Of a stretch of 43,451 nt of DNA, positions 33,090 through 42,224 are shown one piece after another; position 1 is the first letter of the stretch; each line of letters opens with the position of its first letter. The position numbers were made by a program, and so were the translations under genes. The stretch lies in contig CAMHCS010000024.1 of assembly GCA_946183785.1 (NCBI GenBank), positions 1-43,451 of the forward strand. The letters are read 5' to 3'. This DNA comes from an uncultured Selenomonadales bacterium. GTDB taxonomy: Bacteria; Bacillota; Negativicutes; Selenomonadales; Selenomonadaceae. Under the pieces are notes generated by a model, which saw only the letters and a list, made by a program, of their open reading frames with translations, had not been told where the DNA came from and did not search any database.

Positions 33090-35003
33090 TCACCGGCTCA
33101 TCTTCCGCCACACCCGAAGCAGGCTGTCCTCGGACAGCTTGTCCACGCGGAAATAGGACGCTTCCATCTTTTTCGCCAGCTTTTTCGCGAGGCCCAGCTT
33201 CACGAAGCCGGTTTCCGTGTCGATGACGGCGACGGGAAGCTTGCGCTTTGCGATGCGTTCCGCTTCGTTCATGGCTTCTGCCGCCGCGTCGCCTCCGGGG
33301 ACCAGCGGCGTCGTTGCGCGGCCGTCGGTGATGACGATCAGCACCGGGTCCTGCATCGGGTCTTGACGGTAAATCATATCGAGTACGTCTTCGGCCTTCT
33401 CCAGTCCTTTCGCCAGCGGCGTCTTACCGCCTGTGGGCATCGTCGCCAGCTTTTTCTGCGCGAAGTCGACGCTCTTCGTGACCGGCAGCAGCACCTCCGC
33501 CTGGTTCTTTCGGAAGGCGATCATGCCGACGCGGTCGCGTTTCTGGTAGGCTTCGAGCAGGATTTTCAGGATCACGCCCTTGACGGTCTTCATGCGTTCC
33601 CGGGCGCCCATCGAGCCGCTGGCGTCCACCGCGAACAGGAAGATGTTGCCGGTGCGTTTCTCACGCACCTTGCTCCGGATATCTTCGCTGCGAATCGCCA
33701 GGGCGAGGCCGTTTTTCTCGCGCCATTTCTGGTAGGGCGCGGCGGCGCGGAGCGTGGCGTCGAAGGCGATGTCCGCTGTTTTCGTGCGGGGCAGTTCGGC
33801 ACGGACGTAGCGGCCTTGCCGTTCGTCGGTGCGCGTCGCGCTGCGCTTGCCGCTGCCTGATTTCTTTTGTCGTCCCTTTGTCGGCTCGATCCAGACCGGC
33901 GGCAGCTTCACGCGCAAATCGGCGGCGTCGATGCGGTCGCCGCTCTGCGTGTTGGGGTTCGCCATCGTCTCGTCGTTCCGATGATCCTCCGGGTTGCCCT
34001 CGTGGGCCTCGGTGTCGGTTTCCTCGGGTTTTGGCGCGTCGGGCTGTGAGAAAAGCTCGTCGCGATTATCCGGTTCCGGCGGGGGCGGCGGTTGCTGTTG
34101 GTTGTCCTGCGGCTGCTGCGGCTCGCTCTGCGCCGGCTCCGGCTGCTCGGCAGGCGGCAGTTCCCGCATCCGGTGGGGCAGCACGAATTCCGCGGCGCGT
34201 TCCAGATCCTTGGGCAGCACATAGCGGCGACCCGCGAGCGCCGCTTCGGCGCGGGCCGCTTCTATCAGATATATGTCGGCCCGATGGCCTGCGGTGTTCG
34301 CTTTCAGCGTATAGACCGACGAGAGCCGGATCATCGCGTCGGAGACTTCGACCTCGGGCAAAATAGTCCGCGCTTCGGCAATCTTTTTTGCGAGGGCGTC
34401 GGTCTCTTTCCTCCATGTTTCCCGGAACACTGTGCCGTCCTTTTCAAATGTCAGCGTCCGGCTGACGATTTCCGCCCGCGCGGCTTCGTCCGTTTCCTCG
34501 TCGATGGAGACGAAGAGCCCGAAACGGTCGAGGGCGGAAGCGGGCAATGTGCCGCTCTCCGGCGTCATGACTGCCAACACCGTATAGTTGGTGTCGCGCC
34601 AGTCGGAAAGGCCGTCCCGCTCCAGGCGGTAGCCGCCTGCTTCGCGGATCGTCAGGATGGCCGCCAGGATGTCGTCCCGCAGGAGATTCGCGTCGTCGAT
34701 ATAGAGCACGCCGCCGTCCGCTTCGTCGATCAGCCCCGGTTGGAGCTTGCGCTTGCCGAGCGTCACGGCGGCTTCGGCGTCGATGGAGCCATAGAGCCGG
34801 TCCTCGGTGACGCTGACAGGCACTTCGGTCCAGGGCGCGTCTGTCAGTTCACGCGCTCCCCGCGCCAACGTCGATTTTCCCGTTCCCTTTGCGCCGCTGA
34901 TGAGCAGCCCTCCCGCGCGGGGATTTACGAGAGCCATCGTCACGGCTTCCTTGGCCTTTTCCATGCCGAGGACGGCGGCAAAGGGAAATCCCTGCCGTTT
35001 CAT
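33090..35003 (-). CDS. Magnesium/cobalt chelatase subunit D (ChlD/BchD-like, AAA+ and VWA)
   Basis: 637 residues. The AAA+ domain (~1-275) has Walker [10 protein letters not shown] and Walker-B-like [13 protein letters not shown] long linker (~285-420) rich in Pro, Gln and acidic residues follows. The C-terminal von Willebrand A domain (~440-637) has the MIDAS motif DASGSMG and later TGGKTPL and ITDGRATTP. ChlD forms a ring with ChlI and docks onto the large CobN/ChlH subunit to drive metal insertion. Unlike many D subunits it keeps a good P-loop. It overlaps chlI by 4 nt. Confidence 0.93.
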   Translation of the reverse strand: MKRQGFPFAAVLGMEKAKEAVTMALVNPRAGGLLISGAKGTGKSTLARGARELTDAPWTEVPVSVTEDRLYGSIDAEAAVTLGKRKLQPGLIDEADGGVLYIDDANLLRDDILAAILTIREAGGYRLERDGLSDWRDTNYTVLAVMTPESGTLPASALDRFGLFVSIDEETDEAARAEIVSRTLTFEKDGTVFRETWRKETDALAKKIAEARTILPEVEVSDAMIRLSSVYTLKANTAGHRADIYLIEAARAEAALAGRRYVLPKDLERAAEFVLPHRMRELPPAEQPEPAQSEPQQPQDNQQQPPPPPEPDNRDELFSQPDAPKPEETDTEAHEGNPEDHRNDETMANPNTQSGDRIDAADLRVKLPPVWIEPTKGRQKKSGSGKRSATRTDERQGRYVRAELPRTKTADIAFDATLRAAAPYQKWREKNGLALAIRSEDIRSKVREKRTGNIFLFAVDASGSMGARERMKTVKGVILKILLEAYQKRDRVGMIAFRKNQAEVLLPVTKSVDFAQKKLATMPTGGKTPLAKGLEKAEDVLDMIYRQDPMQDPVLIVITDGRATTPLVPGGDAAAEAMNEAERIAKRKLPVAVIDTETGFVKLGLAKKLAKKMEASYFRVDKLSEDSLLRVWRKMSR

Positions 35004-36022
35004 GCTTCGATTACCTTATCCACCGTTTCCCAATCGAGTTTCTGTTCCTCGAAGGGCCGGCGGCGCATGCGGTGCGGCAGCGCGAGCTTCGCGGCCGTCT
35101 TGAGGTCGTCCTTCGTGACCTCCGTATGGCCGTCGACGGCGGCCAGCGTCTCCGCAGTCTTGATCAGCACGATGTCGGCGCGGTGGCCGTCCACCTCAAG
35201 CGCAATCGAGATTTGCGCCGCCGTGCGCAGGATCTCGTTGGAGGCGGTGACCTGCGGAAGCAGTTTCATCGCGCGCTGAATGCGGTGAACTTCGTTTTTC
35301 TGCTCTTCCTGCCACTGGGCGATGAACGTCTCCGGGTCGTCCTCATAGGCGAGGCGGCGCTTGATGACCTCGGCGCGGCGGTCGAGATCCTTTTCGCCGG
35401 CGACGTAGACGGACAGTGCGAAACGGTCAAGAAGCTGCGGGCGAATGTCGCCTTCCTCGGGGTTCATGGTGCCGACGAGGGAGAACCGCGCCGGGTGCGA
35501 ATAGGAAATACCCTCGCGCTCGACAGTGTTGATGCCCATGGCGGCGGAGTCCAGGAGCACGTCCACCACATGGTCGTCCAGCAGGTTGATTTCATCCACA
35601 TAAAGAATGTTGCGGTTCGCGTCGGCGAGGATGCCCGTCTCGAAGGAACGCTTGCCCTCCTTGATGGCGGCTTCGATGTCCAGCGTGCCGACGACGCGGT
35701 CCTCGGTGGCGCTGACCGGCAGCTCCACCACCTTCATCGGCAGTTCCTCGACGGGCGGCTCTGCGTTGTCATATTTCTCATGGCACTCGTCGCACCAGTT
35801 CGATTTGTCCGCCGGGTCGTCGTGGAAGCGGCAGCCCTTGATGCACTGGCGCGGCGGCAGGAGGTCGGCCAGCGCGCGCACTGCCGTGGATTTCGCCGTG
35901 CCTTTCTCGCCCTGGATCAATACGCCGCCGAGCCGCGGATTGACCACGTTCAGCACCAGCGCCTTCTTCATGTCCTCCTGCCCGATAATGGCGGTAAACG
36001 GAAATGTCCCCTGTCGCTTCAT
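35000..36022 (-). CDS. Magnesium/cobalt chelatase ATPase subunit I (ChlI/BchI-like)
   Basis: 340 residues. Family marks are the AAA+ Walker [10 protein letters not shown], the four-cysteine insertion between ~65 and 90 (CIKGC, then CDEC) seen in ChlI/BchI-type proteins, Walker [15 protein letters not shown], sensor-1 [11 protein letters not shown] and the arginine finger in [11 protein letters not shown]. It hydrolyses ATP as a hexamer with the D subunit to power the large chelatase subunit. GGGGGAC lies upstream of ATG 36022. It is 147 nt downstream of cobN and overlaps the chlD start. Confidence 0.94.
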   Translation of the reverse strand: MKRQGTFPFTAIIGQEDMKKALVLNVVNPRLGGVLIQGEKGTAKSTAVRALADLLPPRQCIKGCRFHDDPADKSNWCDECHEKYDNAEPPVEELPMKVVELPVSATEDRVVGTLDIEAAIKEGKRSFETGILADANRNILYVDEINLLDDHVVDVLLDSAAMGINTVEREGISYSHPARFSLVGTMNPEEGDIRPQLLDRFALSVYVAGEKDLDRRAEVIKRRLAYEDDPETFIAQWQEEQKNEVHRIQRAMKLLPQVTASNEILRTAAQISIALEVDGHRADIVLIKTAETLAAVDGHTEVTKDDLKTAAKLALPHRMRRRPFEEQKLDWETVDKVIEA

Positions 36023-36116
36023 AATGTGTTGTCCCCCTTCAGGTTGTTTTGAAAATACGGTTTAACTTGTCCCGCAACAAATAGCCGAACGTAGTGAGGA
36101 GTGAGAAGTGAGGCAT

Positions 36117-36162
36117 GAGGAGTTATTACGTGATTTAATTCTGTAATCACTCCTAACTCCTC
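36117..36162. repeat. REP-like hairpin between cobN and chlI
   Basis: GAGGAGTTA/TAACTCCTC (perfect 9 bp) encloses GTGATT/AATCAC, within a purine-rich tract of GTGAGGAGTGAG-type motifs (36094-36120). No T run follows on the operon strand, so it looks like an interspersed repeat or RNA-stability element and not a terminator. Confidence 0.6.
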
Positions 36163-36169
36163 ACTTTTT

Positions 36170-39100
36170 TCATTCGTCCTCGTCGTCTTCCAATTCTCCC
36201 TCGATGGAGAGGTAAAGTTCCTGCAGTTTTTCTTTCGTCTCGTCGTCGGCGTTCCACATTTGCCGCTGCTCCGCTTCTAAAAGCGTCTCCGCGATATTCT
36301 GGAGTGCCCACGGGTTGACCTTTTTCATCCATTGCTGGACTTTCGGGTCGAAGGCGTATTTCTGCGCGTAATCGTCATACATCCAGTCGTCCATCACGCT
36401 GGAGGTCGCGTCCCATTGGAAGCTGATGTTCAGACGGTTCGCCATGTCCATGGCGCCCTTGTAGCCGTGCTGCATCAGCCCTTCGATATACTTGGGGTTC
36501 AGCGACTCGGCCCGCACCACTCGCTTCATTTCCTCCGCCACCGTCCGCACCTTGGGCGCGCCCCGGTTCGCACTGTCGCCGACGTAGGAAACGGGCGCTT
36601 TGCTGCCGAAACTCTTGATGGCCGCGATCATGCCGCCGTGGAAGCCGTTGTAATCGTCGGAACTCAAGATATTCATGTCGTGGGATTCTTCGTTCTTGAC
36701 CGTCAAATCCGTCTCGGCCAGCCGCTTCTTGAAAAGCTCCGGCTGATAGACGCCCCGCGCGCCGCCGCCGAAGACGTGGCCGCCCCAGCGCACATAGACG
36801 TCGGCCAGGTCTTTTTCCGTCTCCCAGTTTTTCGCGTCCAGCACCACGTTGATACCGGAGCCGTATGTGCCCGGCGCGTCGCCGAAAACGCGGAAGGCCG
36901 CGCTGCGCCAGGCGTCATCCGCGCTGGCTCCGTCCTTTTGCAGGAGCGAGCTGTCTTCGCGGATATGCTTGCGGACGAAGTTGTCCTCATCCGGCTCGTC
37001 CAGCGCCGCCACCGCCAGCACCGCCTTGTCCATCAGTTCGGCAAGCTGGGGCAGCGTGTCGCGGAACAGGCCGCTGATGCGCGCCGTCACGTCGATGCGC
37101 GGCCGCTTCAGCTCCGCAAGCGGGATGATTTCGATATCCGTGACGCGGAGGCTGCCTTTCTGCCAGACGGGACGCACGCCCAAAAGATACAGGAACTCCG
37201 CGATGTCCTGTCCACTGCTTCGCATGTTCGGTCCAGACCAGAGCACCATGCCGATGTTCTCCGGGTAATGGCCCTCGTCGCCGATATATTTCTCGATCAT
37301 GCGGTCGCCGAGCTTTTTGCCGGTAATCCATCCCGACTGCGAAGGCAGTCCGCGGGGGTCGACGCCGTAGAAGTTCCGGCCCGAGGGCAGGAGGTCGACG
37401 CCGCCCGCGCTGGGCGAGCCGGAAGGCCCCGGCGGCACATATCCGCCGGAAAGCGCGGAAAGCAGATGATTCATCTCGTCCGATGTCCGTGCGAGGCGCG
37501 GGTAAATCTCTTCGACGATGAATTTTGCCAGTGTCTCGAGTTTTCCTTTCCATTCGGCGGAGCCGTCCGCTGCCTCTGGTATTTTCAGCGCGGACTCCGC
37601 CGCTTCCGAAGTGAAGTCGCCTTCGGCGATTTTCTCGACGAAGATGCGGCTCTCGCGCCGTACACGGTTCGCCGCCTCGCCGCCGGTCATGTCGAGATCG
37701 GAGAGAAGCGCCGAAGGATTTTTCTCCAGTTCCTCGAAGACCAGCCTGTATTTCTCCGCCCAGAGGTCATAAAGCGCGGGCGTCTTCCCGTTGGACAGGC
37801 GCAAAAGGTGCAGGACTTCGCCGACGAGTATTTCTCCCTGCGGCGGCTCGCCGAGCACATGCAGCCCGACGTGTACTTCACTGTCCTGTAGTTCCTCGAT
37901 CAGCGCGTGAAGCTCCGACAGGAATTCAGTGAACGGCGCGCTTTCTTCGACGTGCACCGATTCGTCAAGCTTCGTGTCCTTCGCCAGCTGCCGGATCTTT
38001 TCTTCGAGGGCCGCCGCCTGCTCGCCGTCTTTGTTCTGGAAATGGCTGTACTCGTCCGCCATCTTTTCCAGCTCGGCGATTTCGTCGAAGGCTCCCGCCT
38101 CAGCCACGGGCGCCGGCAGATATCCGATGAGGCAGCCTGCGGAACGCCGCTTCGCGATGATGCCCTCGCCGGAAATCGTCATCAGGTACGGATAAATGTT
38201 CGGCAGCGCGCCGAAAGCGATGTCGGGATAGCTTTCCTCGTCAAGGCCCACCGCTTTTCCGGGCAGCCATTCGAGGTTGCCGTGGGTGCCGAAATGGATG
38301 ACCGCGTCGGCCTTGAAGACCTCCCGCAGCCAATAGTAAAACGCCAGATATTGATGCGTCGGCGCGATCGACGGGTCATGGTAGGCTCGTGACGGGTCCA
38401 TGCCGTATTGGCGCGCGGGCTGCACCGTCATGAAGACGTTGCCGTTCATCGTGCCGGGGACGAGGATATTGCCCTCGTCGGAAAGCATCACGCTTCCCGG
38501 CGGCTCGCCCCATTGTTCGGTCATCTTTTGCCGCGCCGCTTCCGGCAATGTGTTGAAAAATGCTTCGTATTCCCTGGCCGAGAGTTTTTCACATTCCTCC
38601 GCCTGCGCGTCGGTCAGGAGCGAGAGGTCATTGGTCGCGTGGGAGGTCATGACGCGGAGCAGTTCCTCCGACGTCTCGGGCAGAAAGTCCAGCGAATAGC
38701 CGTCCTCTTTCATGCGCATGAGCAGCCGCCTGGCGCTCTCCATGCTGTCGAGGCCCGAAGCGCTGCCGATATTGTAATTTTTCGGCGGGTAGTTGTGAAA
38801 AATCAGCGCGATTTTCTTGTCTTCATTTTTCAGGCGGCGAAGAGTCGCCCATTTCTTCGCCTTCTCCACCATCAGCGCGAGCCGCTTTGGCATCGGCGCA
38901 TATTCCACCGCACCGTCGGGCAGTACGTTCCTCCCCGCGATGGGCACGCCGTGAATCGCGCCGTCCAGCTCCGGCAGCGCGGCGGCGATGGAGGTCTCCA
39001 CCGCGTTCAGTCCTTCGGGATTTTCCCGCCAGTCCTTTTCCGTCGTCAGCAGCGTGTACGCCGCTAAAATCGGGACGCCGAGTGTTTCCAGCTCGCCGAC

Positions 39101-39901
39101 GGTCAAGCTGCCGTTGCCCACTTGCGAGAATTTCATGGTGCTGACCAGGGTATCAATGACGGTTTTTCCGTCCAATATGAAATAGTCGTCGAACACTTTG
39201 CGGATGCTCGGCATCCCCAGTTTCTCATCCGGGAGCTGGTTCGTGAACACGGGAATCGCGTTGCATCCCTGACGCTCAGCCTCGGCGATGAAAGCGGCGG
39301 GATAGGCGAGATCGTCCCAGATCCATTCGTCACGGTAAAACAGCAACCCTAGCGTCGGTCGGTTCGGTTTGCAATATTTATCGCGATACGTGGCGAGATC
39401 GGTGGTATAGCCCTCCGTCAGGTCGGGATGGTAGATTCCGGCCCAGCAACGCTGCTTCGGCTCGTCGGGTGCTGGAATTTCGGCGTCAGACAGCGACGAG
39501 GCATACAGCCAGAAGTTCTTGAAATTTTCGGCGCCGCCATAAAACGTGTAGCCCTTCAGCCGCGCAGCCACGTCCGGCTCCACGCCCGTGCCTTTTGCGT
39601 CTTGCGCGTCTTTTCCCTCCACCGCGTCGAGAAGGTAAGGAATGTTATGCGCCGTCAAAAAAACGCGGCAGGATTCCCAAAACGCCGATTTTGAGATGTT
39701 TCTGAAGAAACGCGCGACCACAAGGCTTGCGCCGCTAAACTTCTTTTCCCAGAAACGGTCCCACTCGCTGGAGCCTTCAAGCTTCACCGCCATGCAGAAG
39801 TCGGAGATTTTTCCTTCGTCCTGCAATGCGAGGCAGGCGTTCTTCATGCCCGCGTAACGGCGGCTGTCATTCGTCAGATAGATGATCTTTATGTCCTTCA
39901 T
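36170..39901 (-). CDS. cobN: CobN/BchH-family large chelatase subunit
   Basis: A 1243-residue large subunit of the CobN/ChlH/BchH family. Conserved blocks include HDPSIAPTHQYLAFY, VIHFGTHGNLEWLPGKAVGL (the family's FGTHG..EWLPGK centre), IYPYLMTISGEG, VLWSGPNMRSSGQD, VDVTARISGLFRD and VYVRWGGHVFGG. The subunit holds the tetrapyrrole and metal, with ChlI/ChlD giving ATP power. The length fits CobN (~1250). It follows the binding-lipoprotein gene by 18 nt. Cobalt insertion into hydrogenobyrinate diamide belongs to the aerobic B12 route, and no cob genes are nearby, so the real substrate is open. Confidence 0.9.
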   Translation of the reverse strand: MKDIKIIYLTNDSRRYAGMKNACLALQDEGKISDFCMAVKLEGSSEWDRFWEKKFSGASLVVARFFRNISKSAFWESCRVFLTAHNIPYLLDAVEGKDAQDAKGTGVEPDVAARLKGYTFYGGAENFKNFWLYASSLSDAEIPAPDEPKQRCWAGIYHPDLTEGYTTDLATYRDKYCKPNRPTLGLLFYRDEWIWDDLAYPAAFIAEAERQGCNAIPVFTNQLPDEKLGMPSIRKVFDDYFILDGKTVIDTLVSTMKFSQVGNGSLTVGELETLGVPILAAYTLLTTEKDWRENPEGLNAVETSIAAALPELDGAIHGVPIAGRNVLPDGAVEYAPMPKRLALMVEKAKKWATLRRLKNEDKKIALIFHNYPPKNYNIGSASGLDSMESARRLLMRMKEDGYSLDFLPETSEELLRVMTSHATNDLSLLTDAQAEECEKLSAREYEAFFNTLPEAARQKMTEQWGEPPGSVMLSDEGNILVPGTMNGNVFMTVQPARQYGMDPSRAYHDPSIAPTHQYLAFYYWLREVFKADAVIHFGTHGNLEWLPGKAVGLDEESYPDIAFGALPNIYPYLMTISGEGIIAKRRSAGCLIGYLPAPVAEAGAFDEIAELEKMADEYSHFQNKDGEQAAALEEKIRQLAKDTKLDESVHVEESAPFTEFLSELHALIEELQDSEVHVGLHVLGEPPQGEILVGEVLHLLRLSNGKTPALYDLWAEKYRLVFEELEKNPSALLSDLDMTGGEAANRVRRESRIFVEKIAEGDFTSEAAESALKIPEAADGSAEWKGKLETLAKFIVEEIYPRLARTSDEMNHLLSALSGGYVPPGPSGSPSAGGVDLLPSGRNFYGVDPRGLPSQSGWITGKKLGDRMIEKYIGDEGHYPENIGMVLWSGPNMRSSGQDIAEFLYLLGVRPVWQKGSLRVTDIEIIPLAELKRPRIDVTARISGLFRDTLPQLAELMDKAVLAVAALDEPDEDNFVRKHIREDSSLLQKDGASADDAWRSAAFRVFGDAPGTYGSGINVVLDAKNWETEKDLADVYVRWGGHVFGGGARGVYQPELFKKRLAETDLTVKNEESHDMNILSSDDYNGFHGGMIAAIKSFGSKAPVSYVGDSANRGAPKVRTVAEEMKRVVRAESLNPKYIEGLMQHGYKGAMDMANRLNISFQWDATSSVMDDWMYDDYAQKYAFDPKVQQWMKKVNPWALQNIAETLLEAEQRQMWNADDETKEKLQELYLSIEGELEDDEDE

Positions 39902-39919
39902 AGGCCGCGCTTCCTTCCC

Positions 39920-40879
39920 TTATTTGAACAACTCCGGATACACTTGCTTCGCCATTTCCTCCACCGCAGCCGGGTACTCGATGCCGGGGCTCAGGAGGAA
40001 ATGCTCCTGCGACAGATAAAACATCTTGCCGTTCTTGATGGCGGGAATCGTTTGCCATGCAGGATTCAGCGCAATCGTGTTGTCCATACCCTTCTTGACT
40101 TCGTCGATCTTTCCCATGCTCGTGACGAAAAGGATTTCCGGGTTCTGCTCAACCAGCGTCTCTATACTGTACGGCGCGGAATCGGGATTGTTTTCCAGCG
40201 GCGTCATGCCCGACGCCACATTCTCGAAGCCAAGCATCTTCGCCGTCGAGCCTGCGATACTCGTTTCCAGCTGCACGCTGAGGCCTTGGGCCGTGCTGTG
40301 CAGGATTGCCACACGCCGCTTTTCCTTCGGGATACGGTCCACGATGGCCTTGATCTTTTCGTCCATGCTCCGGATCAGCGCTTCGCCTTTCTCCTTCTCG
40401 CCAGTGACTTGCGAGAAGATCCGGACCTCGTTCTTTACTTCCTCGTAGTTTTTCATGTCCACGATCAGGGTCGGAATCTTATTGATTTCCAGAGACTCCA
40501 ATAGTTTCTCATTCATGCCCTTGTTGGCGATTACAAGGTCTGGCGCGCAGGCCAAAAGCTTTTCGAGGTCCACATTGTAGACACGGCCGATACTCGTCTT
40601 GTCCTTCGCCCAGTCCGGCAGCGTCTTAGAGTCGGGACGTCCGACTACGTCGCCGCCCACCCCGTGCAGCGGCGCCAGGAACGACGCCGACGTCACAACG
40701 ATGCGTTCCGGCTTCTTTATCAGCGTCACCTCGCGTCCGAGATCGTCCTTGATCGTCGCGAAGGCCGTCGCCTTCTCCTCCTTCTTCTCCGGGGGTGCGC
40801 TTCCGCCACCGCAGCCGAAAGTTGCCACCAAGACAAAAACGCAAATAATCGTCGCAAAAATCCGCCAAGTTGTGTTCAT
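39920..40879 (-). CDS. Periplasmic-binding lipoprotein for an iron-chelate, haem or corrinoid importer (FecB/BtuF-like)
   Basis: 319 residues from ATG 40879 (GAGGAGAGAG upstream); the open frame extends 48 codons further but through the promoter. A signal peptide ends in a lipobox (VATFGC, Cys ~24). The class III binding-protein fold includes DDLGREVTLIKKPERIVVTS, DLEKLLACAPDLVIANKG, a long helix, and NPEILFVTSMG. It should deliver its ligand to a FecCD/FecE-type transporter; none is adjacent, but one lacking a binding protein lies at 18-19.8 kb. First gene of the chelatase operon. Confidence 0.93.
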   Translation of the reverse strand: MNTTWRIFATIICVFVLVATFGCGGGSAPPEKKEEKATAFATIKDDLGREVTLIKKPERIVVTSASFLAPLHGVGGDVVGRPDSKTLPDWAKDKTSIGRVYNVDLEKLLACAPDLVIANKGMNEKLLESLEINKIPTLIVDMKNYEEVKNEVRIFSQVTGEKEKGEALIRSMDEKIKAIVDRIPKEKRRVAILHSTAQGLSVQLETSIAGSTAKMLGFENVASGMTPLENNPDSAPYSIETLVEQNPEILFVTSMGKIDEVKKGMDNTIALNPAWQTIPAIKNGKMFYLSQEHFLLSPGIEYPAAVEEMAKQVYPELFK

Positions 40880-40926
40880 CGCGTCTCTCTCCTCATAGTT
40901 GCGTGAAAAAATGAATACCTTCTTAA

Positions 40927-40945
40927 AATAATGATAATGCCCAGC
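40927..40945. promoter_or_regulatory. Fur-like box
   Basis: AATAATGATAATGCCCAGC matches the first 12 bases of the classical Fur box GATAATGATAATCATTATC at 11 positions; the right half is poor. It overlaps the -10 of the chelatase operon promoter. Confidence 0.55.
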
Positions 40946-40959
40946 AAAGAGCGTGTCAA
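40931..40959 (-). promoter_or_regulatory. Sigma-70 promoter of the binding-protein/chelatase operon
   Basis: On the minus strand a perfect TTGACA (40954-40959), a 17-nt spacer and TATCAT (40931-40936), about 52 nt upstream of ATG 40879. Confidence 0.8.
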
Positions 40960-40997
40960 TGAAAAAGTGAATCGACGGCGAGAATAATTCTGCGCCA

Positions 40998-41040
40998 ATA
41001 AAAAGGAAGCTGCCGTTCCGCAAAAAGACCGGCAGCTTTT
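40998..41040 (-). terminator. Rho-independent terminator of nagBA
   Basis: The minus-strand stem AAGCTGCCG/CGGCAGCTT with a 14-nt loop is followed by CCTTTTTATT. Confidence 0.85.
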
Positions 41041-41057
41041 ACAATATGATTCGTTAA

Positions 41058-42224
41058 TTAAAATTCGTAAACATTTTCTCCGCCCACAATCGTTTTTTGA
41101 ATCCTCACGTCCTTGTCGAAAATCGTGAAGTCGGCGCGCTTGCCAGTTTCCAGCGAGCCGATTTTGTCGTAAAGGCCGAGGCTTTCGGCTGCGCTTCTCG
41201 TCGCGCAGGCGACGGCGGCAGGGAGGCCGCAGTTTGTGTTTTCGGCGAAGATTTTTACGGCGCGGTCCATGGTGAGAACGCTGCCCGCAATGGCGCCGCT
41301 TGCGAGAGTCGCGACGCCGTTCCTGACGAATACTTTTTGTCCGCCTAGCTCCGACTCGCCGTCGTCGAGTCCGGTCGCACGCATGGAATCAGTGACGAGG
41401 ACGATATGACGTTCACGCTTAGCATTCCAAAGCAGGCGATGAGCTGTCGGGTGCGAGTGGATGTTGTCGGCAATCAGCTCGCAGTCGGCTTCGCTTTCAA
41501 GCGCCGCGCCTACGAGACCGGGTTCGCGGTGATGGAACGGCGCCATGCCGTTAAAAAGGTGGGTGACGTGGCAGATATTCCGTTCGGCAAAACAGCGGCG
41601 CGCAGTCTCGTAATCCGCCGCACTGTGGCCGATGGAGAGTACGACGCCCGCGGTCTGACAGCGATCGACGAAATCGGAGCCTTCCGGCAGTTCTTCCGGC
41701 GCGAAAGTGACGAGCTTCAATACGTCAAGGAACGGCTCGATTAACGCGAAATCCGCCGGAATGATATGGGCGGCGTCCTGCGCGCCACAACGGGCCGTGC
41801 TGATAAAGGGGCCTTCCATGTGCGCGCCGAGCACGCGGGCGCCGCCGCGCTGTTTCATGGCAGCACGGATATGGGAGAGGGCGCGGCGAATAGCTGGAAT
41901 GGGGCAGGTCATAGTGGTGGGGAGAAAAGAGGTTACGCCAGTGGAAGCCTGATGATGTGCGAGGGTAAGCACAGCCTCCGCGTCGTCGTCCATCGCGTCG
42001 GCTCCCATCGCGCCGTGGATATGGACGTTGACAAAGCCCGGCGAGACGTAAGCGCCCTTCGCGTCGATGATTTCCTCGAAAGAGCTGTGCTCGCCAATGG
42101 AAAGCTTCGACTCGGGGACGATCCGCTCGATATTTTGCCCATAAAGAATCGCGTGCTCCGAAAGCACGCGAAAAATGCCCCGTTCGTCGGGGACGATAAG
42201 TTTGCCGCCTGTAATCGCCTTCAT
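41058..42224 (-). CDS. nagA: N-acetylglucosamine-6-phosphate deacetylase
   Basis: 388 residues from ATG 42224, which overlaps the nagB stop (ATGA); an in-frame start at 42236 would add four residues. This amidohydrolase removes acetate from GlcNAc-6-P to give glucosamine-6-P. Motifs are GFVNVHIHGAMG (HxH), HMEGPFIS (metal Glu), SIGHSAADYE (His), THLFNGMAPFHHREPG (His and substrate contacts) and VTDSM with the catalytic Asp. Its product is the substrate of NagB, encoded just upstream. A terminator follows. Confidence 0.95.
   Translation of the reverse strand: MKAITGGKLIVPDERGIFRVLSEHAILYGQNIERIVPESKLSIGEHSSFEEIIDAKGAYVSPGFVNVHIHGAMGADAMDDDAEAVLTLAHHQASTGVTSFLPTTMTCPIPAIRRALSHIRAAMKQRGGARVLGAHMEGPFISTARCGAQDAAHIIPADFALIEPFLDVLKLVTFAPEELPEGSDFVDRCQTAGVVLSIGHSAADYETARRCFAERNICHVTHLFNGMAPFHHREPGLVGAALESEADCELIADNIHSHPTAHRLLWNAKRERHIVLVTDSMRATGLDDGESELGGQKVFVRNGVATLASGAIAGSVLTMDRAVKIFAENTNCGLPAAVACATRSAAESLGLYDKIGSLETGKRADFTIFDKDVRIQKTIVGGENVYEF

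Noticed and set aside
40880..40990. Cobalamin riboswitch ahead of the binding-protein/chelatase operon
   Set aside because: The leader between the promoter and start is only ~45 nt, too short for a B12 riboswitch, and no B12-box was seen.
40880..41023. N-terminal extension of the binding lipoprotein
   Set aside because: It would run through the consensus promoter and Fur-like box and precede the signal peptide. ATG 40879 has a good ribosome site and a proper lipobox spacing.
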